64,000 nt of DNA, from contig NZ_JAAKZG010000002.1 of assembly GCF_011045115.1 (NCBI RefSeq), positions 310,001-374,000 on the forward strand. The letters are read 5' to 3'. Positions 25,560 through 35,044 of this stretch are shown piece after piece (within the stretch, counting starts at the first letter, position 1; the number at the start of each line of letters is the position of its first letter). A program made the translations under genes and the position numbers. The notes beneath the pieces are model-generated. The model worked only from the letters and a program-made list of their open reading frames with translations, did not search any database and was not told the DNA's origin. The stretch is from Mesorhizobium zhangyense (GTDB lineage Bacteria; Pseudomonadota; Alphaproteobacteria; Rhizobiales; Rhizobiaceae).

Positions 25560-25784
25560 TCAGCCTTCGCGCATTTCCTTGGCGAAACCGGCGTCGGTCA
25601 GGAGACACCTAGCCGCTATCGCATCGTCGTCAGACACCAGCACCCGTCGCGGCAGGATGCCGATCGAGCCGTCCAGAATGCTCATATTCTGATCGGCGAC
25701 AAGGAATTCGATCTCCGCATCGCGCAGCAGCGATTCGATGAAGGAAATGAGGACGATATCGTTGGTGCGGATGAGCTCGATCAT
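25560..25784 (-). CDS. DUF2007-domain protein
   Basis: A 74-residue protein (MIELIRTNDIVLISF...) of the DUF2007/putative signal-transducing family, which is related to the PII fold and often stands beside TrmN6-like genes. The core VLISFIESLLRDAEIEFLVADQNMS and the PRRVLVSDDD segment are typical. ATG 25784 is the first residue of the domain; upstream codons read into repeat D copy 1 and are not family-like. In many relatives the gene is directly divergent from polyprenyl synthase; here a repeat and the gene at 26028 separate them. Confidence 0.83.
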   Translation of the reverse strand: MIELIRTNDIVLISFIESLLRDAEIEFLVADQNMSILDGSIGILPRRVLVSDDDAIAARCLLTDAGFAKEMREG

Positions 25785-25863
25785 GCGCTGAAACTCGCAG
25801 GTTGCCCGGGGGAAGTAAACGGGTGGGGGCACCAACTGAGATGCCTCGTTTGTTATCGAAAGA

Positions 25864-26022
25864 GTTCCCCCTCTCCGTCTCGGCTTCGCCGAGCCACCTC
25901 TCCCCCGCTTCGCAGGGGCGAGGAACCTAGGTTCTGTTAGGCCGCGACGCTTCAGGACTTGGGTTCCTCGCCCCATGAAATGGGGGAGAGGTGGCACGCG
26001 AAGCGCGACGGAGAGGGGGAAC
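25864..26022. repeat. palindromic repeat, family D copy 1
   Basis: GTTCCCCCTCTCCGTC opens the 159-bp element and its exact reverse complement closes it. Inner arms (CCACCTCTCCCCC / GGGGGAGAGGTGG and CGAGGAAC / GTTCCTCG) also pair. The copy at 38263 shows the same order. It ends 5 bp from the stop codon of the hydrolase gene. Confidence 0.88.
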
Positions 26023-26027
26023 TGTCA

Positions 26028-27680
26028 CTACCGCCGCGCAAAATGCTCCTTCAGCCGCGCGACATCGTCTCCCGACCAGCCCTGCACATCGGTCACCTCC
26101 ATCCACGCATCGATGTAATGTTCCGGCGCGTAGACGTGGCCGTGGCCCATCGGCGTCGTTGTGGCGACGGCCATGTCTACCAGCAATTGCAGGAACGTCA
26201 CGATCGGATACCAGCGCAGTTGCGGCGAAACATCAGGCCCGCGCGGCTCGGCCATCCAGGCGGGTGCCCGGTAGACGGATTGCGGGTCGAAGAAGGTGAC
26301 GGAGTCACTGGCATATTGCAGATAAACGATGCGCATCGGCCCCCAATGCGCGCCGGGGATGGTCAGCGCGTTCTTCTGGTTGGTGAAGCGCACATAGGAG
26401 CCGTCGCGGAAGCGCGGCAGCCATGCTGGTGTGCCGGCGTTGCGGGCGGCGGTGATCGAGCGCCAGATCCGGCTGGAATAGGGCGGGCCGGACCACAGCG
26501 CCCCCTGGTAAGGATCGCCGAGCACCTCGAACAGTTCGCTGGACTGCTCCGAGTTCTTGGCGCCGAGGCTCAGGCCATAGAGATAGAGTTTTGGCCGCTT
26601 GTCCTTCGGCAGCGTCGTCCAGTAGCCGTAGACCTCGGCGAACAGCGCGCGCGACGCCTCGCTGCCATAGCTTGGCTCGACCAGCAGGGACAGCCAGCTT
26701 GCGAGGTAGGAATACTGGATCGCCACGCTGGCGATGTCGCCGCCATGCAGATACTCGACCGTGTCCATGGCGGCGGGGTCGATCCAACCGGTGCCGGTCG
26801 GCGTGATGACGACGAGGACGGAGCGGTCGAACCCGCCGACGCGCTTCAGTTCCGCCAGCGCCAGCTCGGCTCTTGCTTGCGGCGTATCGGCAGAGCGCAA
26901 TCCGGCATAGACGCGGATGGGGTCGAGTGCGTCGTGTTTCAGGAACGTCTGCAAATCTTGCCGGTTGGGGCCTGCCGCAATGAAGTCACGCCCGGCGCGC
27001 CCGAGTTCTTCCCAGCCGAGCAGCGAGGCAGCACTTCCCGTTTGGTTGGGGTCGGTGGGCTGGATGGTGTCGTCTTCCACAAGCTCGTCGAGCTTCTGAT
27101 AGGAGCCGTCGAGGACATGCAGCGCATATCGGAAGATGACGCCGTTGACGACCGTTCCGAACAGCACGGCGGCAATCGCAATGCCGATGACATAGGCGAT
27201 GCGCCGTGGCACGAACCGCCGAAGCCTTCCCGCCAGAAACAGAAACGTGAGCTGAAAAAGCCGCGCGAAAGCCAGCAGCACGATGAAGGTCGCGAGCGCA
27301 ATCGCGCCGACCCGCAGCGGGTGAGCGCTGTCCACCGGCTGCATGTCCATCAGCACCCGGATCGAATTCTGCCAGCCCGAAGCACGCCACAGGAAGACGA
27401 GGGCGATCGCCGCGCAAATGACTGCCGCAGCGGTCTTGATGATGCGCGCATTGCGCTCGCGCGGCTGCGGCAGTTCCAGATAGGACCACAGCCACAGCCC
27501 GAACACGCCGATGCCATAGCCCGCCGCGAAGGAGAATCCGGAGAGGATGCCCTGCATCAGGAAGCTGCGTGGAATGAGCGAGGGGGTGAGCGACGCGGCG
27601 AAAAACAGCGTGCCGACCAGCAGGCCGACAGTCGAGAACGACAGCCAAAATCTGATTATCCAGCGCTGAATCACATCCAT
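26028..27680 (-). CDS. alpha/beta-hydrolase family membrane protein (Abhydrolase_9)
   Basis: This 550-residue protein has an N-terminal block of four or five membrane segments (about residues 12-190) and a C-terminal alpha/beta-hydrolase domain (about 225-545). The nucleophile elbow GLSLGA has S371 as the likely catalytic serine. The two-part layout matches the Abhydrolase_9 N- and C-terminal families, whose substrates are unknown. ATG 27680 begins MDVIQRW just before the first membrane helix, with GAGAGA upstream; the 48 upstream codons look noncoding. It is divergent from ispB. Confidence 0.87.
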   Translation of the reverse strand: MDVIQRWIIRFWLSFSTVGLLVGTLFFAASLTPSLIPRSFLMQGILSGFSFAAGYGIGVFGLWLWSYLELPQPRERNARIIKTAAAVICAAIALVFLWRASGWQNSIRVLMDMQPVDSAHPLRVGAIALATFIVLLAFARLFQLTFLFLAGRLRRFVPRRIAYVIGIAIAAVLFGTVVNGVIFRYALHVLDGSYQKLDELVEDDTIQPTDPNQTGSAASLLGWEELGRAGRDFIAAGPNRQDLQTFLKHDALDPIRVYAGLRSADTPQARAELALAELKRVGGFDRSVLVVITPTGTGWIDPAAMDTVEYLHGGDIASVAIQYSYLASWLSLLVEPSYGSEASRALFAEVYGYWTTLPKDKRPKLYLYGLSLGAKNSEQSSELFEVLGDPYQGALWSGPPYSSRIWRSITAARNAGTPAWLPRFRDGSYVRFTNQKNALTIPGAHWGPMRIVYLQYASDSVTFFDPQSVYRAPAWMAEPRGPDVSPQLRWYPIVTFLQLLVDMAVATTTPMGHGHVYAPEHYIDAWMEVTDVQGWSGDDVARLKEHFARR

Positions 27681-27906
27681 CGGTCTCTCTGCCTGATTGG
27701 AAGGCCGCCAGCCCGGTCGCCGAAAAGTGAACGGACCCAACGGCTTCACGAGAAGAGCGTCTATTGCAGCAGAATTACCCGATGTCGCGCATACGGCAAC
27801 AGTGAGTTGCGATTGCCGCGCCAATTCGCCTCTTGCCCAGCTAGGCCTTGCCGACCTAAATCATGCTCAGGGCTGAAGGCTCGTCTCTAAGGACGGAGAG
27901 TTTGTC

Positions 27907-28923
27907 GTGGGTGTCGTTCTCAACATCGATAACGGGAAGCGTGAAGGCGCTTCCATCAAGGAGCTGATCGACCTGACGGCGTCCGACATGGGGCGCGTCA
28001 ACAAGCTGATCTTGTCCAAGGCAGGCTCCGATGTCGAGATGATTCCCGAGATCGCCAATCACCTCATCTCGTCCGGCGGCAAGCGCCTGCGCCCGATGGT
28101 GACGCTCGCCGCCGCCCAGATGTTCGGCTATTCGGGCGAGGGCCACGTCAAGCTCGCCACCAGCGTCGAGTTCATGCACACGGCAACGCTGCTGCACGAT
28201 GATGTCGTCGACGAAAGCGGCATGCGGCGCGGCAAGAAGACGGCGCGCATGATCTGGGGCAACCAGGCCAGCGTGCTGGTCGGCGATTTCCTGCTCGGCC
28301 AGGCTTTCAGGCTGATGGTCGAGGTCGGTTCGCTCGACGCGCTGGATATTCTTTCCACGGCTGCCTCGATCATCGCCGAGGGCGAGGTCATGCAGCTCGC
28401 GGCGGCCAAGAACCTCGAAACCACCGAGGACGAACATTTCGCCGTGATCAAGGCCAAGACCGCAGCGCTGTTTTCGGCCGCCGCTGAAGTCGGCCCGGTC
28501 ATTGCCGGCGCCTCGAAGCCCGAGCGGGCGGCCCTGCGCTCCTACGGCATGAATCTCGGCCTTGCCTTCCAGCTCATCGACGATGCGCTCGACTATGGCG
28601 GTAACTCGAAAGACCTCGGCAAGAATGTCGGCGACGATTTCCGCGAGGGCAAGGTGACGCTGCCCGTCATCCTGAGCTATCGCCGTGGCACCGCTGCAGA
28701 GCGCGAGTTCTGGAAGCGCTCGATCGAGGAAAACAATGCCGACGACGCTGCTTTCGAAAAAGCGGTCGGCCTGATGACCCGTCACGGCTCCATTGCCGAC
28801 ACGATCGGCCGTGCCCGCCATTTCGGCGAAATTGCGCGTGATGCGCTGGCGCCGCTGGAGGCGACGCCGCAGAAAGCAGCCCTTATCGATGTCATCGATT
28901 TCTGTATAAGCCGCGTCGTCTGA
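27907..28923 (+). CDS. ispB: polyprenyl (octaprenyl/decaprenyl) diphosphate synthase
   Basis: This 338-residue trans-prenyltransferase makes the ubiquinone side chain. The first aspartate-rich motif is D98-D-x-x-D102 in LLHDDVVD, with GKRLRP at 58-63, and the second is FQLIDDALDYGG near 220. Chain length cannot be read off; decaprenyl (ubiquinone-10) is usual in this order. GTG 27907 follows GGAGAG at 27895-27900. It supplies UbiA (38469) with its side chain. Confidence 0.93.
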   Translation: MGVVLNIDNGKREGASIKELIDLTASDMGRVNKLILSKAGSDVEMIPEIANHLISSGGKRLRPMVTLAAAQMFGYSGEGHVKLATSVEFMHTATLLHDDVVDESGMRRGKKTARMIWGNQASVLVGDFLLGQAFRLMVEVGSLDALDILSTAASIIAEGEVMQLAAAKNLETTEDEHFAVIKAKTAALFSAAAEVGPVIAGASKPERAALRSYGMNLGLAFQLIDDALDYGGNSKDLGKNVGDDFREGKVTLPVILSYRRGTAAEREFWKRSIEENNADDAAFEKAVGLMTRHGSIADTIGRARHFGEIARDALAPLEATPQKAALIDVIDFCISRVV

Positions 28924-29058
28924 GGGCGGTTGCCCGCGCTTTGACCGGATTGTGAAACAGTAACGATTGAACCGCGACCGCAAAAAGGCCATGCTTTTGC
29001 GAACTATCGCTTGAGCGAGTCATGCTGTCACAGGGACGGCGCGGCGGGAAGGACGATA

Positions 29059-31077
29059 ATGCGGCGTAAAAACTTGGGCTGGCTTGCTGGTGTCTCAGCA
29101 CTGGCGGGTCTTATGGTGGTCGGCCAGCCGGCTTTGGCGAAGCAGTCCGAAGAACAGGTGCAGATCAACTCGTTTTCCGGCGCTTATCTTGCCGCACGCG
29201 TGGCCGAGGTCGACAACGATCTCGACAGCGCAATCGCCTATTACAAGCGGGCGCTGGCCTTCGACACCGAGAACCAGCAGCTTCAGCAAAGCCTGATGCT
29301 GGCGCTGATTTCGCAGGGCCGTTTTGACGAATCGCTTCCCTATGCCGAAAAATTGAAGTCGGTGCCGGATATCGAGCGTTTCTCGCGTCTGGCGCTGGCA
29401 GTCGATGCCATCCGCAAGAAGGAATACCGCTCGGCTGAGACCTTCCTGAAGCTTGCGCAGGAATCCGATCTCGACAAGCTGATTTCCGGCGTCATGACTG
29501 CATGGGCCAAGGCCGGTGCCGGCGACGCCAAGGACGCACTTGCCTATCTCGAAAAGCTGCAGGGTCCCGAATGGTTCACGCTGTTCACGACCTATCATCG
29601 CGCGCTGATCGCCGAGGCTGCCGGCAATGCCAAGGAAGCCGACAAGATCTATAGCGAGACCATCGACAACGTCGCCGCCGGCGGTGCCGCGCCCGAGACA
29701 TGGCTGCGCGCGGCCGAAGCCTATGCCGGCTTCCTCGCCGGTCGCGGCGAGAAGGACAAGGCGCTGGCCGTGCTCGACAAGGCCGACGAATTCGCAACCG
29801 GCCGGCTGCCGCTGATGGCGCTGCGTGAGAAGATCAACAAGGGCGACAAGATTTCGCCGCTGGTCGCCGGCCCGGCCGACGGCGCCAGCGAAATCCTGCT
29901 CGACCTCGCCAGTGCGCTGAACCGTGGCGGCGGCGAGCCGTTCGTGCGGCTCTATCTGCAATATGCGCTGGCGCTGAAGCATGACAGCGACGCGGTTCTG
30001 CTGCAGCTTGCGGCGGTTGCCGAGCAGCAGGAAAACGCCGAGGAGGCGATCGAGCTTTATCGCCGCGTACCTGCCGATTCCTCACTCAAGCGCGCTGCCG
30101 AATTGCAGCTCGGCCTGAACCTTGCCGACCTCAAGCGTCACGATGAGGCGATCACTCACCTCAAGGCGCTGCTCGACCAGAGCCCCGACGACATGCGCGC
30201 CTATCTGGCGCTCGGCGGCGTCTATTCCTCGAAGGAGGATTACCGCTCCGCTGCCGACATCTACGACAAGGCCGTCGAGCGGCTGAAGACGCCGGACGCC
30301 AGCAACTGGAACATCTACTACCAGCGCGGCATCGCCTATGAGCGGCTGAAGGAATGGCCGAAGGCCGAGCCCAATTTCCGCGAAGCGCTGAAGCTGATGC
30401 CGAACCAGCCGCAGGTCCTGAACTATCTGGGCTATTCCTGGGTCGACATGAACATGAACCTGGAAGAAGGCCTCGACATGATCCGCAAGGCGGTCGACCT
30501 CAGGCCGAGCGACGGCTACATCGTCGATTCGCTGGGCTGGGCCTATTACCGCCTCAACCGCTTCGACGAGGCGGTGACCGAGCTGGAACGCGCGGTGTCG
30601 CTGAAGCCAGATGATCCGGTGCTGAACGACCATCTCGGCGACGCCTATTGGCGCGTCGGCCGCAAGCTGGAAGCCACCTTCCAGTGGAGCCATGCCCGCG
30701 ACATGAAGCCGGAGCCGGACGTACTGGCGACCGTGTTGAAGAAGCTCTCAGACGGCCTGCCGCCGCTCGAAGGCAAGACCGCGGCCGAAGCGCCGCCCGT
30801 CACGCCTTCGGTGCCTGCGATTGCGCCTGCGCCCGAGGCCGAAAAGAAGAGCGATACACCGGCTGCCACGCCGCAATCCTCTCCGGTCGAGAAGATTTCC
30901 GCGACGCCGGCCGCCTACAAGGTGCAGCGCGGGCAGTCGCTGTGGTCGATCGCCAACGAGGTGCTCGGCAATGGCGGGCGCTATCAGGAGATTCTCAACC
31001 TCAACCCGCAGCTTCAGGGCGATCCCGGCCGCATCGTGCCCGGGCAGGAACTGATCCTGCCGGGTCAGCCGAACTGA
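29059..31077 (+). CDS. exported TPR-repeat protein with C-terminal LysM domain
   Basis: This 672-residue protein has a signal peptide (about residues 1-28, ending LAKQ), many tetratricopeptide units over about 35-565, a proline/alanine-rich linker and a LysM domain at the end (YKVQRGQSLWSIANEVLGNGG...PGQELILP, about 620-670). LysM binds peptidoglycan glycan, so the TPR array is likely tethered to the wall in the periplasm. The gene follows ispB in the same direction, with a 135-bp gap. ATG 29059 has GAAGGA upstream; the earlier TTG 29011 lacks one. Confidence 0.87.
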   Translation: MRRKNLGWLAGVSALAGLMVVGQPALAKQSEEQVQINSFSGAYLAARVAEVDNDLDSAIAYYKRALAFDTENQQLQQSLMLALISQGRFDESLPYAEKLKSVPDIERFSRLALAVDAIRKKEYRSAETFLKLAQESDLDKLISGVMTAWAKAGAGDAKDALAYLEKLQGPEWFTLFTTYHRALIAEAAGNAKEADKIYSETIDNVAAGGAAPETWLRAAEAYAGFLAGRGEKDKALAVLDKADEFATGRLPLMALREKINKGDKISPLVAGPADGASEILLDLASALNRGGGEPFVRLYLQYALALKHDSDAVLLQLAAVAEQQENAEEAIELYRRVPADSSLKRAAELQLGLNLADLKRHDEAITHLKALLDQSPDDMRAYLALGGVYSSKEDYRSAADIYDKAVERLKTPDASNWNIYYQRGIAYERLKEWPKAEPNFREALKLMPNQPQVLNYLGYSWVDMNMNLEEGLDMIRKAVDLRPSDGYIVDSLGWAYYRLNRFDEAVTELERAVSLKPDDPVLNDHLGDAYWRVGRKLEATFQWSHARDMKPEPDVLATVLKKLSDGLPPLEGKTAAEAPPVTPSVPAIAPAPEAEKKSDTPAATPQSSPVEKISATPAAYKVQRGQSLWSIANEVLGNGGRYQEILNLNPQLQGDPGRIVPGQELILPGQPN

Positions 31078-31147
31078 AACTTGACGCTTCCGGCAGGCCG
31101 GAATAGGACGGGCCGTCTTTTGGCCCCGCCATTCTGAGGCTTATCCC

Positions 31148-32107
31148 GTGACCGCCAGTCTGCCTGCCCATATGCACCCCAGCCGCTCGTTCCAGGGGCT
31201 GATCCTGACGCTGCACAATTACTGGGCCGAATACGGTTGCGTCGTGCTGCAGCCCTACGACATGGAGGTCGGCGCGGGTACCTTCCATCCGGCCACCACG
31301 CTGCGCGCGCTGGGGCCGAAGAAGTGGAACGCGGCTTACGTACAGCCATCGCGCCGCCCCAAGGACGGCCGCTATGGCGAGAACCCGAACCGGCTCCAGC
31401 ATTACTACCAGTATCAGGTCATCCTGAAGCCGAACCCGTCGAACCTGCAGGAGCTTTATCTCGGCTCGCTGGCAGCGATCGGCATCGACCCGCTGCTGCA
31501 CGACATACGCTTTGTCGAGGACGACTGGGAAAGCCCGACGCTGGGTGCGTGGGGGCTTGGCTGGGAATGCTGGTGCGACGGCATGGAAGTGTCGCAGTTC
31601 ACTTACTTCCAGCAGGTCTGCGGCATCGAATGCGCGCCGGTGGCCGGCGAGCTGACCTACGGGTTGGAGCGGCTGGCCATGTATGTGCAGGGCGTCGACA
31701 ATGTCTACGACCTCAACTTCAACGGCCGCGAAGGCGACGACAAGGTAACCTATGGCGAGGTCTTCCTGCAGGCCGAGCAGGAATATTCGCGTTTCAATTT
31801 CGAGCATGCCAACACGGCCGTGCTGCTGCGCCATTTCGAAGACGCGGAAGCCGAGTGCAAGGCGCTGTTGGACGCCGGCGCGCCGTCCTCCAAGGACAAC
31901 CAGCCGCTGCACAAGATGGTGTTTCCCGCCTACGACCAGTGCATCAAGGCCAGCCATGTCTTCAACCTGCTCGACGCGCGCGGCGTCATCTCGGTGACCG
32001 AGCGGCAGAGCTACATCCTGCGCGTACGCAACCTTGCCAAGGCCTGCGGCGAAGCCTTCCTGCAGACGGACGCAGGCGGGTTCCAACTAAACGACAAGGC
32101 TGCATAA
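31148..32107 (+). CDS. glyQ: glycyl-tRNA synthetase alpha subunit
   Basis: This 319-residue protein is the catalytic alpha subunit of the bacterial alpha2-beta2 glycyl-tRNA synthetase. The class II features are visible in [38 protein letters not shown], and [33 protein letters not shown] 31148 starts close to the domain. It is immediately followed by glyS (the ATG begins at the base after the stop). Confidence 0.97.
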   Translation: MTASLPAHMHPSRSFQGLILTLHNYWAEYGCVVLQPYDMEVGAGTFHPATTLRALGPKKWNAAYVQPSRRPKDGRYGENPNRLQHYYQYQVILKPNPSNLQELYLGSLAAIGIDPLLHDIRFVEDDWESPTLGAWGLGWECWCDGMEVSQFTYFQQVCGIECAPVAGELTYGLERLAMYVQGVDNVYDLNFNGREGDDKVTYGEVFLQAEQEYSRFNFEHANTAVLLRHFEDAEAECKALLDAGAPSSKDNQPLHKMVFPAYDQCIKASHVFNLLDARGVISVTERQSYILRVRNLAKACGEAFLQTDAGGFQLNDKAA

Positions 32108-34441
32108 ATGCCTGATTTGCTTCTAGAACTTCGCAGCGAAGAAATCCCCGCCCGCATGCAGCGCAAGGCTGCCGGCGACCTGAAGAAGATGGTGACGGAC
32201 GGGCTGGTGGAAGCCGGCCTGACCTATGAGGCGGCGGTCGAATACTGGACGCCGCGCCGGCTGACGCTGGATATCCGTGGCCTCAATGCGCGTTCGAAGG
32301 ACGTGCATGAGGAGAAGAAAGGTCCGAGCACGAAGGCGCCTGAGCAGGCGATTGCCGGCTTCCTGCGCTCGGCCGGCCTGACCGACATCAGCCAGGCCCA
32401 TATCCATTCCGACCCGAAGAAGGGCGACTTCTATGTTGCCCATATTTCCAAGCCGGGCAGGGCGGCGGAAGAGATTATCGCCGAGCTGATCCCGGGGATC
32501 ATCCGCACCTTCCCGTGGCCGAAATCGATGCGCTGGGGCAAGGCCTCGGCCAAGCCGGGCAGCCTGCGCTGGGTGCGCCCGCTGCAATCCATCGTCTGCA
32601 CCTTCGGTCCCGAGACGGAAGAGCCGGTGGTTGTCGATTTCGAGATCGACGGCATCCGCGCCGGCAACGTCACCTATGGCCACCGCTTCCACGCGCCGGG
32701 CGCCATCACCGTGCGCCGCTTCGAGGACTACATCGCCAAGCTGGAAGCGGCCAAGGTCGTGCTCGATGCCGACCGCCGCAAGCAGATCATCCTGTCGGAT
32801 GCCAGGAACCTCGCCTTCGCCAACGGGCTTGAGCTTGTCGAGGACGACCTGCTGCTGGAGGAAGTGTCCGGCCTCGTCGAATGGCCGGTGGTGCTGATGG
32901 GCGAGTTCGAGCAGGACTTTTTGGCCATTCCGGCCGAGGTCATCCGGCTGACGATCCGCGCCAACCAGAAGTGTTTCGTGACGCGCGTGCAGGGTGAGAC
33001 GGAAAATCTCTCCAACCGCTTCATCCTCACCGCCAACATCGAGGCCAAGGACGGCGGCAAGGAAATAGCCCATGGCAACGGCAAGGTCGTGCGCGCGCGC
33101 CTGTCGGACGCGCTCTATTTCTGGACGACCGACCAGCACGATCTGCCCGACCTCGACCAGCTGACGGATTCGGGCAAGAAGTTCGGGCTCGATATGGCCA
33201 AGCCCCTCGACCAGCGCATGGCCCGCCTCGACCATCTCGGCGTGACCTTCCATGCCAAGCTCGGCACGCAAGGCGCGCGGGTGGAGCGGATCAAGCGGCT
33301 GGCGCGAGAAATCGCGCCGATCGTCGGCGCCGATCGGGCCCTTGCCGAACGCGCCGCGGTGCTCGCCAAGGCCGATCTGCAGACGGAAGTCGTCGGGGAA
33401 TTCCCCGAGCTTCAGGGCGCGATGGGCCGCAAATATGCGCTGCTGCAAGGAGAGCATCCTTCGGTCGCCGCGGCGCTCGAGGAGCATTACAAGCCGCAAG
33501 GCCCTTCCGACCGCGTGCCGACCGACCCGGTGTCGGTGGCTGTTGCACTCGCCGACAAGCTCGACACGCTGGTCGGCTTCTGGGCGATCGACGAGAAGCC
33601 GACGGGGAGTAAGGACCCTTACGCGCTGCGCAGGGCGGCGTTGGGGGTGGTGCGGACATTGATCGAGAATGGGGTGCGGTTGGGACTTGGGCCAATTTTC
33701 TCGTTCTGGGAAACTTCCCTTGCACCCGAGAATATTGAAGCGGCAACGCCACTGTCGAAGACAGATATGCGTCCGGCACGCAACGTTGACCTCCTCTCCT
33801 TCTTCCACGATCGCCTGAAAGTCTATCTCCGTGACCAAGGTGCGCGGCATGATCTGATTGATGCGGTGCTGGCAAGTGGGGCGCCCTCCCTCCCCCTTGC
33901 GGGGAGGGTGTCGGCGGAGCCGACGGGTGGGGGTGGCGATGAAGCGCTCGGCTCTGCCCGACCCCCCTCTGCCCTGCCGGGCATCTCCCCCGCAAGGGGG
34001 GAGATGGGCTCGTCGTCCAACGACGACCTCCTGCAAATCGTCCGCCGCGTCGAAGCGCTGGGCTCCTTCCTCGACACCGAGGACGGCAAGAACCTGCTGG
34101 CCGGCACCAAGCGCGGGGCCAACATTCTGGCGGCCGAGGAGAAGAAGGGCACGCGCGTGGCTGACGCCGTCGACCCCGCACTGTTCCGCGAGGAGGCAGA
34201 GCACAAGCTGTTTGCTGCGGTGAATCACGCTGAGAGCCAAGCCGCGCAAGCGATTCAGAATGAAGACTTTTCTGCCGCCATGCTCGCACTTAGCGTGCTG
34301 CGTGAGCCGGTTGATTCATTCTTTGAAGGCGTTCTCGTGAATGATGAGGACGAGGCCGTGCGCGCCAACCGTTTGGCGCTGCTGTCGCGTATTCGCGCGG
34401 CGACCGACAAGGTCGCCGATTTCTCGAAGATCGCGGGCTGA
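32108..34441 (+). CDS. glyS: glycyl-tRNA synthetase beta subunit, with an internal repeat-derived insertion
   Basis: This 777-residue beta subunit binds and proofreads tRNA-Gly with GlyQ. The opening [14 protein letters not shown] and the HD-like middle ([24 protein letters not shown]) are normal, but between LIDAVLASG (about residue 592) and [17 protein letters not shown] (about 639) lies a low-complexity Gly/Pro/Ser run of about 45 residues, coded by a GC-rich inverted repeat at 33881-34012. The frame is preserved. ATG 32108 starts directly after the glyQ stop. Without the insertion the length would be near 730. Confidence 0.95.
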   Translation: MPDLLLELRSEEIPARMQRKAAGDLKKMVTDGLVEAGLTYEAAVEYWTPRRLTLDIRGLNARSKDVHEEKKGPSTKAPEQAIAGFLRSAGLTDISQAHIHSDPKKGDFYVAHISKPGRAAEEIIAELIPGIIRTFPWPKSMRWGKASAKPGSLRWVRPLQSIVCTFGPETEEPVVVDFEIDGIRAGNVTYGHRFHAPGAITVRRFEDYIAKLEAAKVVLDADRRKQIILSDARNLAFANGLELVEDDLLLEEVSGLVEWPVVLMGEFEQDFLAIPAEVIRLTIRANQKCFVTRVQGETENLSNRFILTANIEAKDGGKEIAHGNGKVVRARLSDALYFWTTDQHDLPDLDQLTDSGKKFGLDMAKPLDQRMARLDHLGVTFHAKLGTQGARVERIKRLAREIAPIVGADRALAERAAVLAKADLQTEVVGEFPELQGAMGRKYALLQGEHPSVAAALEEHYKPQGPSDRVPTDPVSVAVALADKLDTLVGFWAIDEKPTGSKDPYALRRAALGVVRTLIENGVRLGLGPIFSFWETSLAPENIEAATPLSKTDMRPARNVDLLSFFHDRLKVYLRDQGARHDLIDAVLASGAPSLPLAGRVSAEPTGGGGDEALGSARPPSALPGISPARGEMGSSSNDDLLQIVRRVEALGSFLDTEDGKNLLAGTKRGANILAAEEKKGTRVADAVDPALFREEAEHKLFAAVNHAESQAAQAIQNEDFSAAMLALSVLREPVDSFFEGVLVNDEDEAVRANRLALLSRIRAATDKVADFSKIAG
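33881..34012. repeat. palindromic repeat, family F, inserted in frame in glyS
   Basis: Left arm CTCCCTCCCCCTTGCGGGGA and right arm CATCTCCCCCGCAAGGGG... (about 33981-34006) are inverted copies around a GGCGGAGCCGACGGGTGG centre. It resembles the other GC-rich palindromic repeats of the window but lies inside a gene. It is read as Ala-Pro-Ser-Leu-Pro-Leu-Ala-Gly... and leaves the downstream frame open. Confidence 0.8.
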
Positions 34442-34467
34442 GCCGGAGACCCGGCTCGGTCTTCGGC

Positions 34468-34887
34468 CTATTTCGCCGGGGCCATCGGAGCAAGCGGCGG
34501 ACCTGAGGGCTTCGCCGGCGTGTCAGCCGCGACCTGCGTCGGAGCCGGCGTGCTCACGCCGGTGCCACGGACGAACGTGTCGCCGGAAATGCCGCCGCGC
34601 ATGACCATCGGCGCTTGCTGATGGCGCGGCTTCGGCGCTGGATCGGCCGGCGGGATCGCCGCGACCTTCGCGCCATCGACATTCGGCATCGCATCGCCAA
34701 GCGCGATCACCGAGGTGCTGATCTTTTCGCCTGTCTGCGCAGGCTTCGCCGGCACCGTTGCCGTGCCCTCCAGCACCATCGACGGCCCAAGCGGCACCGT
34801 CATCGCCTCGATATGCTGGATCGAACCGGCCTGCGCCGTACCGGTCAGGAAGATGCCGCCGAGAAGAAAAACGCTCTGAATACGCAT
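34468..34887 (-). CDS. hypothetical exported protein
   Basis: A 139-residue protein with a clear signal peptide (residues 1-20, FLLGGIFLTGTAQA) and a proline/alanine-rich mature part. ATG 34887 has GGTGGGG just upstream. Hydrophobic strands alternate with A/P/K-rich spacers, and no known domain is visible. It is convergent with glyS and separated from it by 26 bp. Function unknown. Confidence 0.6.
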   Translation of the reverse strand: MRIQSVFLLGGIFLTGTAQAGSIQHIEAMTVPLGPSMVLEGTATVPAKPAQTGEKISTSVIALGDAMPNVDGAKVAAIPPADPAPKPRHQQAPMVMRGGISGDTFVRGTGVSTPAPTQVAADTPAKPSGPPLAPMAPAK

Positions 34888-35044
34888 AGCCCCACCCATG
34901 TTGCTGTCCCGTCATAGCGGCTCTGCGTTGATGCTCGCTTGCGGCGAAGCATGGCATTTTAGGGATTTCGCTATTTCCGGCGCAGCCCTTGCCGCTGCAC
35001 GCCGTCCGCGATAGGCAGGCGCTGTCTTGAACGAGGTCGGTTGC

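Noticed and set aside
26028-27890. 643-codon plus-strand frame opposite the membrane hydrolase (25959-27890)
   Set aside because: Antisense shadow. The minus-strand protein has membrane helices and a GLSLG nucleophile elbow; this one has no domain.
32123-34249. 708-codon open frame on the strand opposite glyS
   Set aside because: It is the shadow of glyS in a GC-rich genome. It has no family motifs, no ribosome site and no gene-like start, whereas glyS on the other strand is unmistakable.
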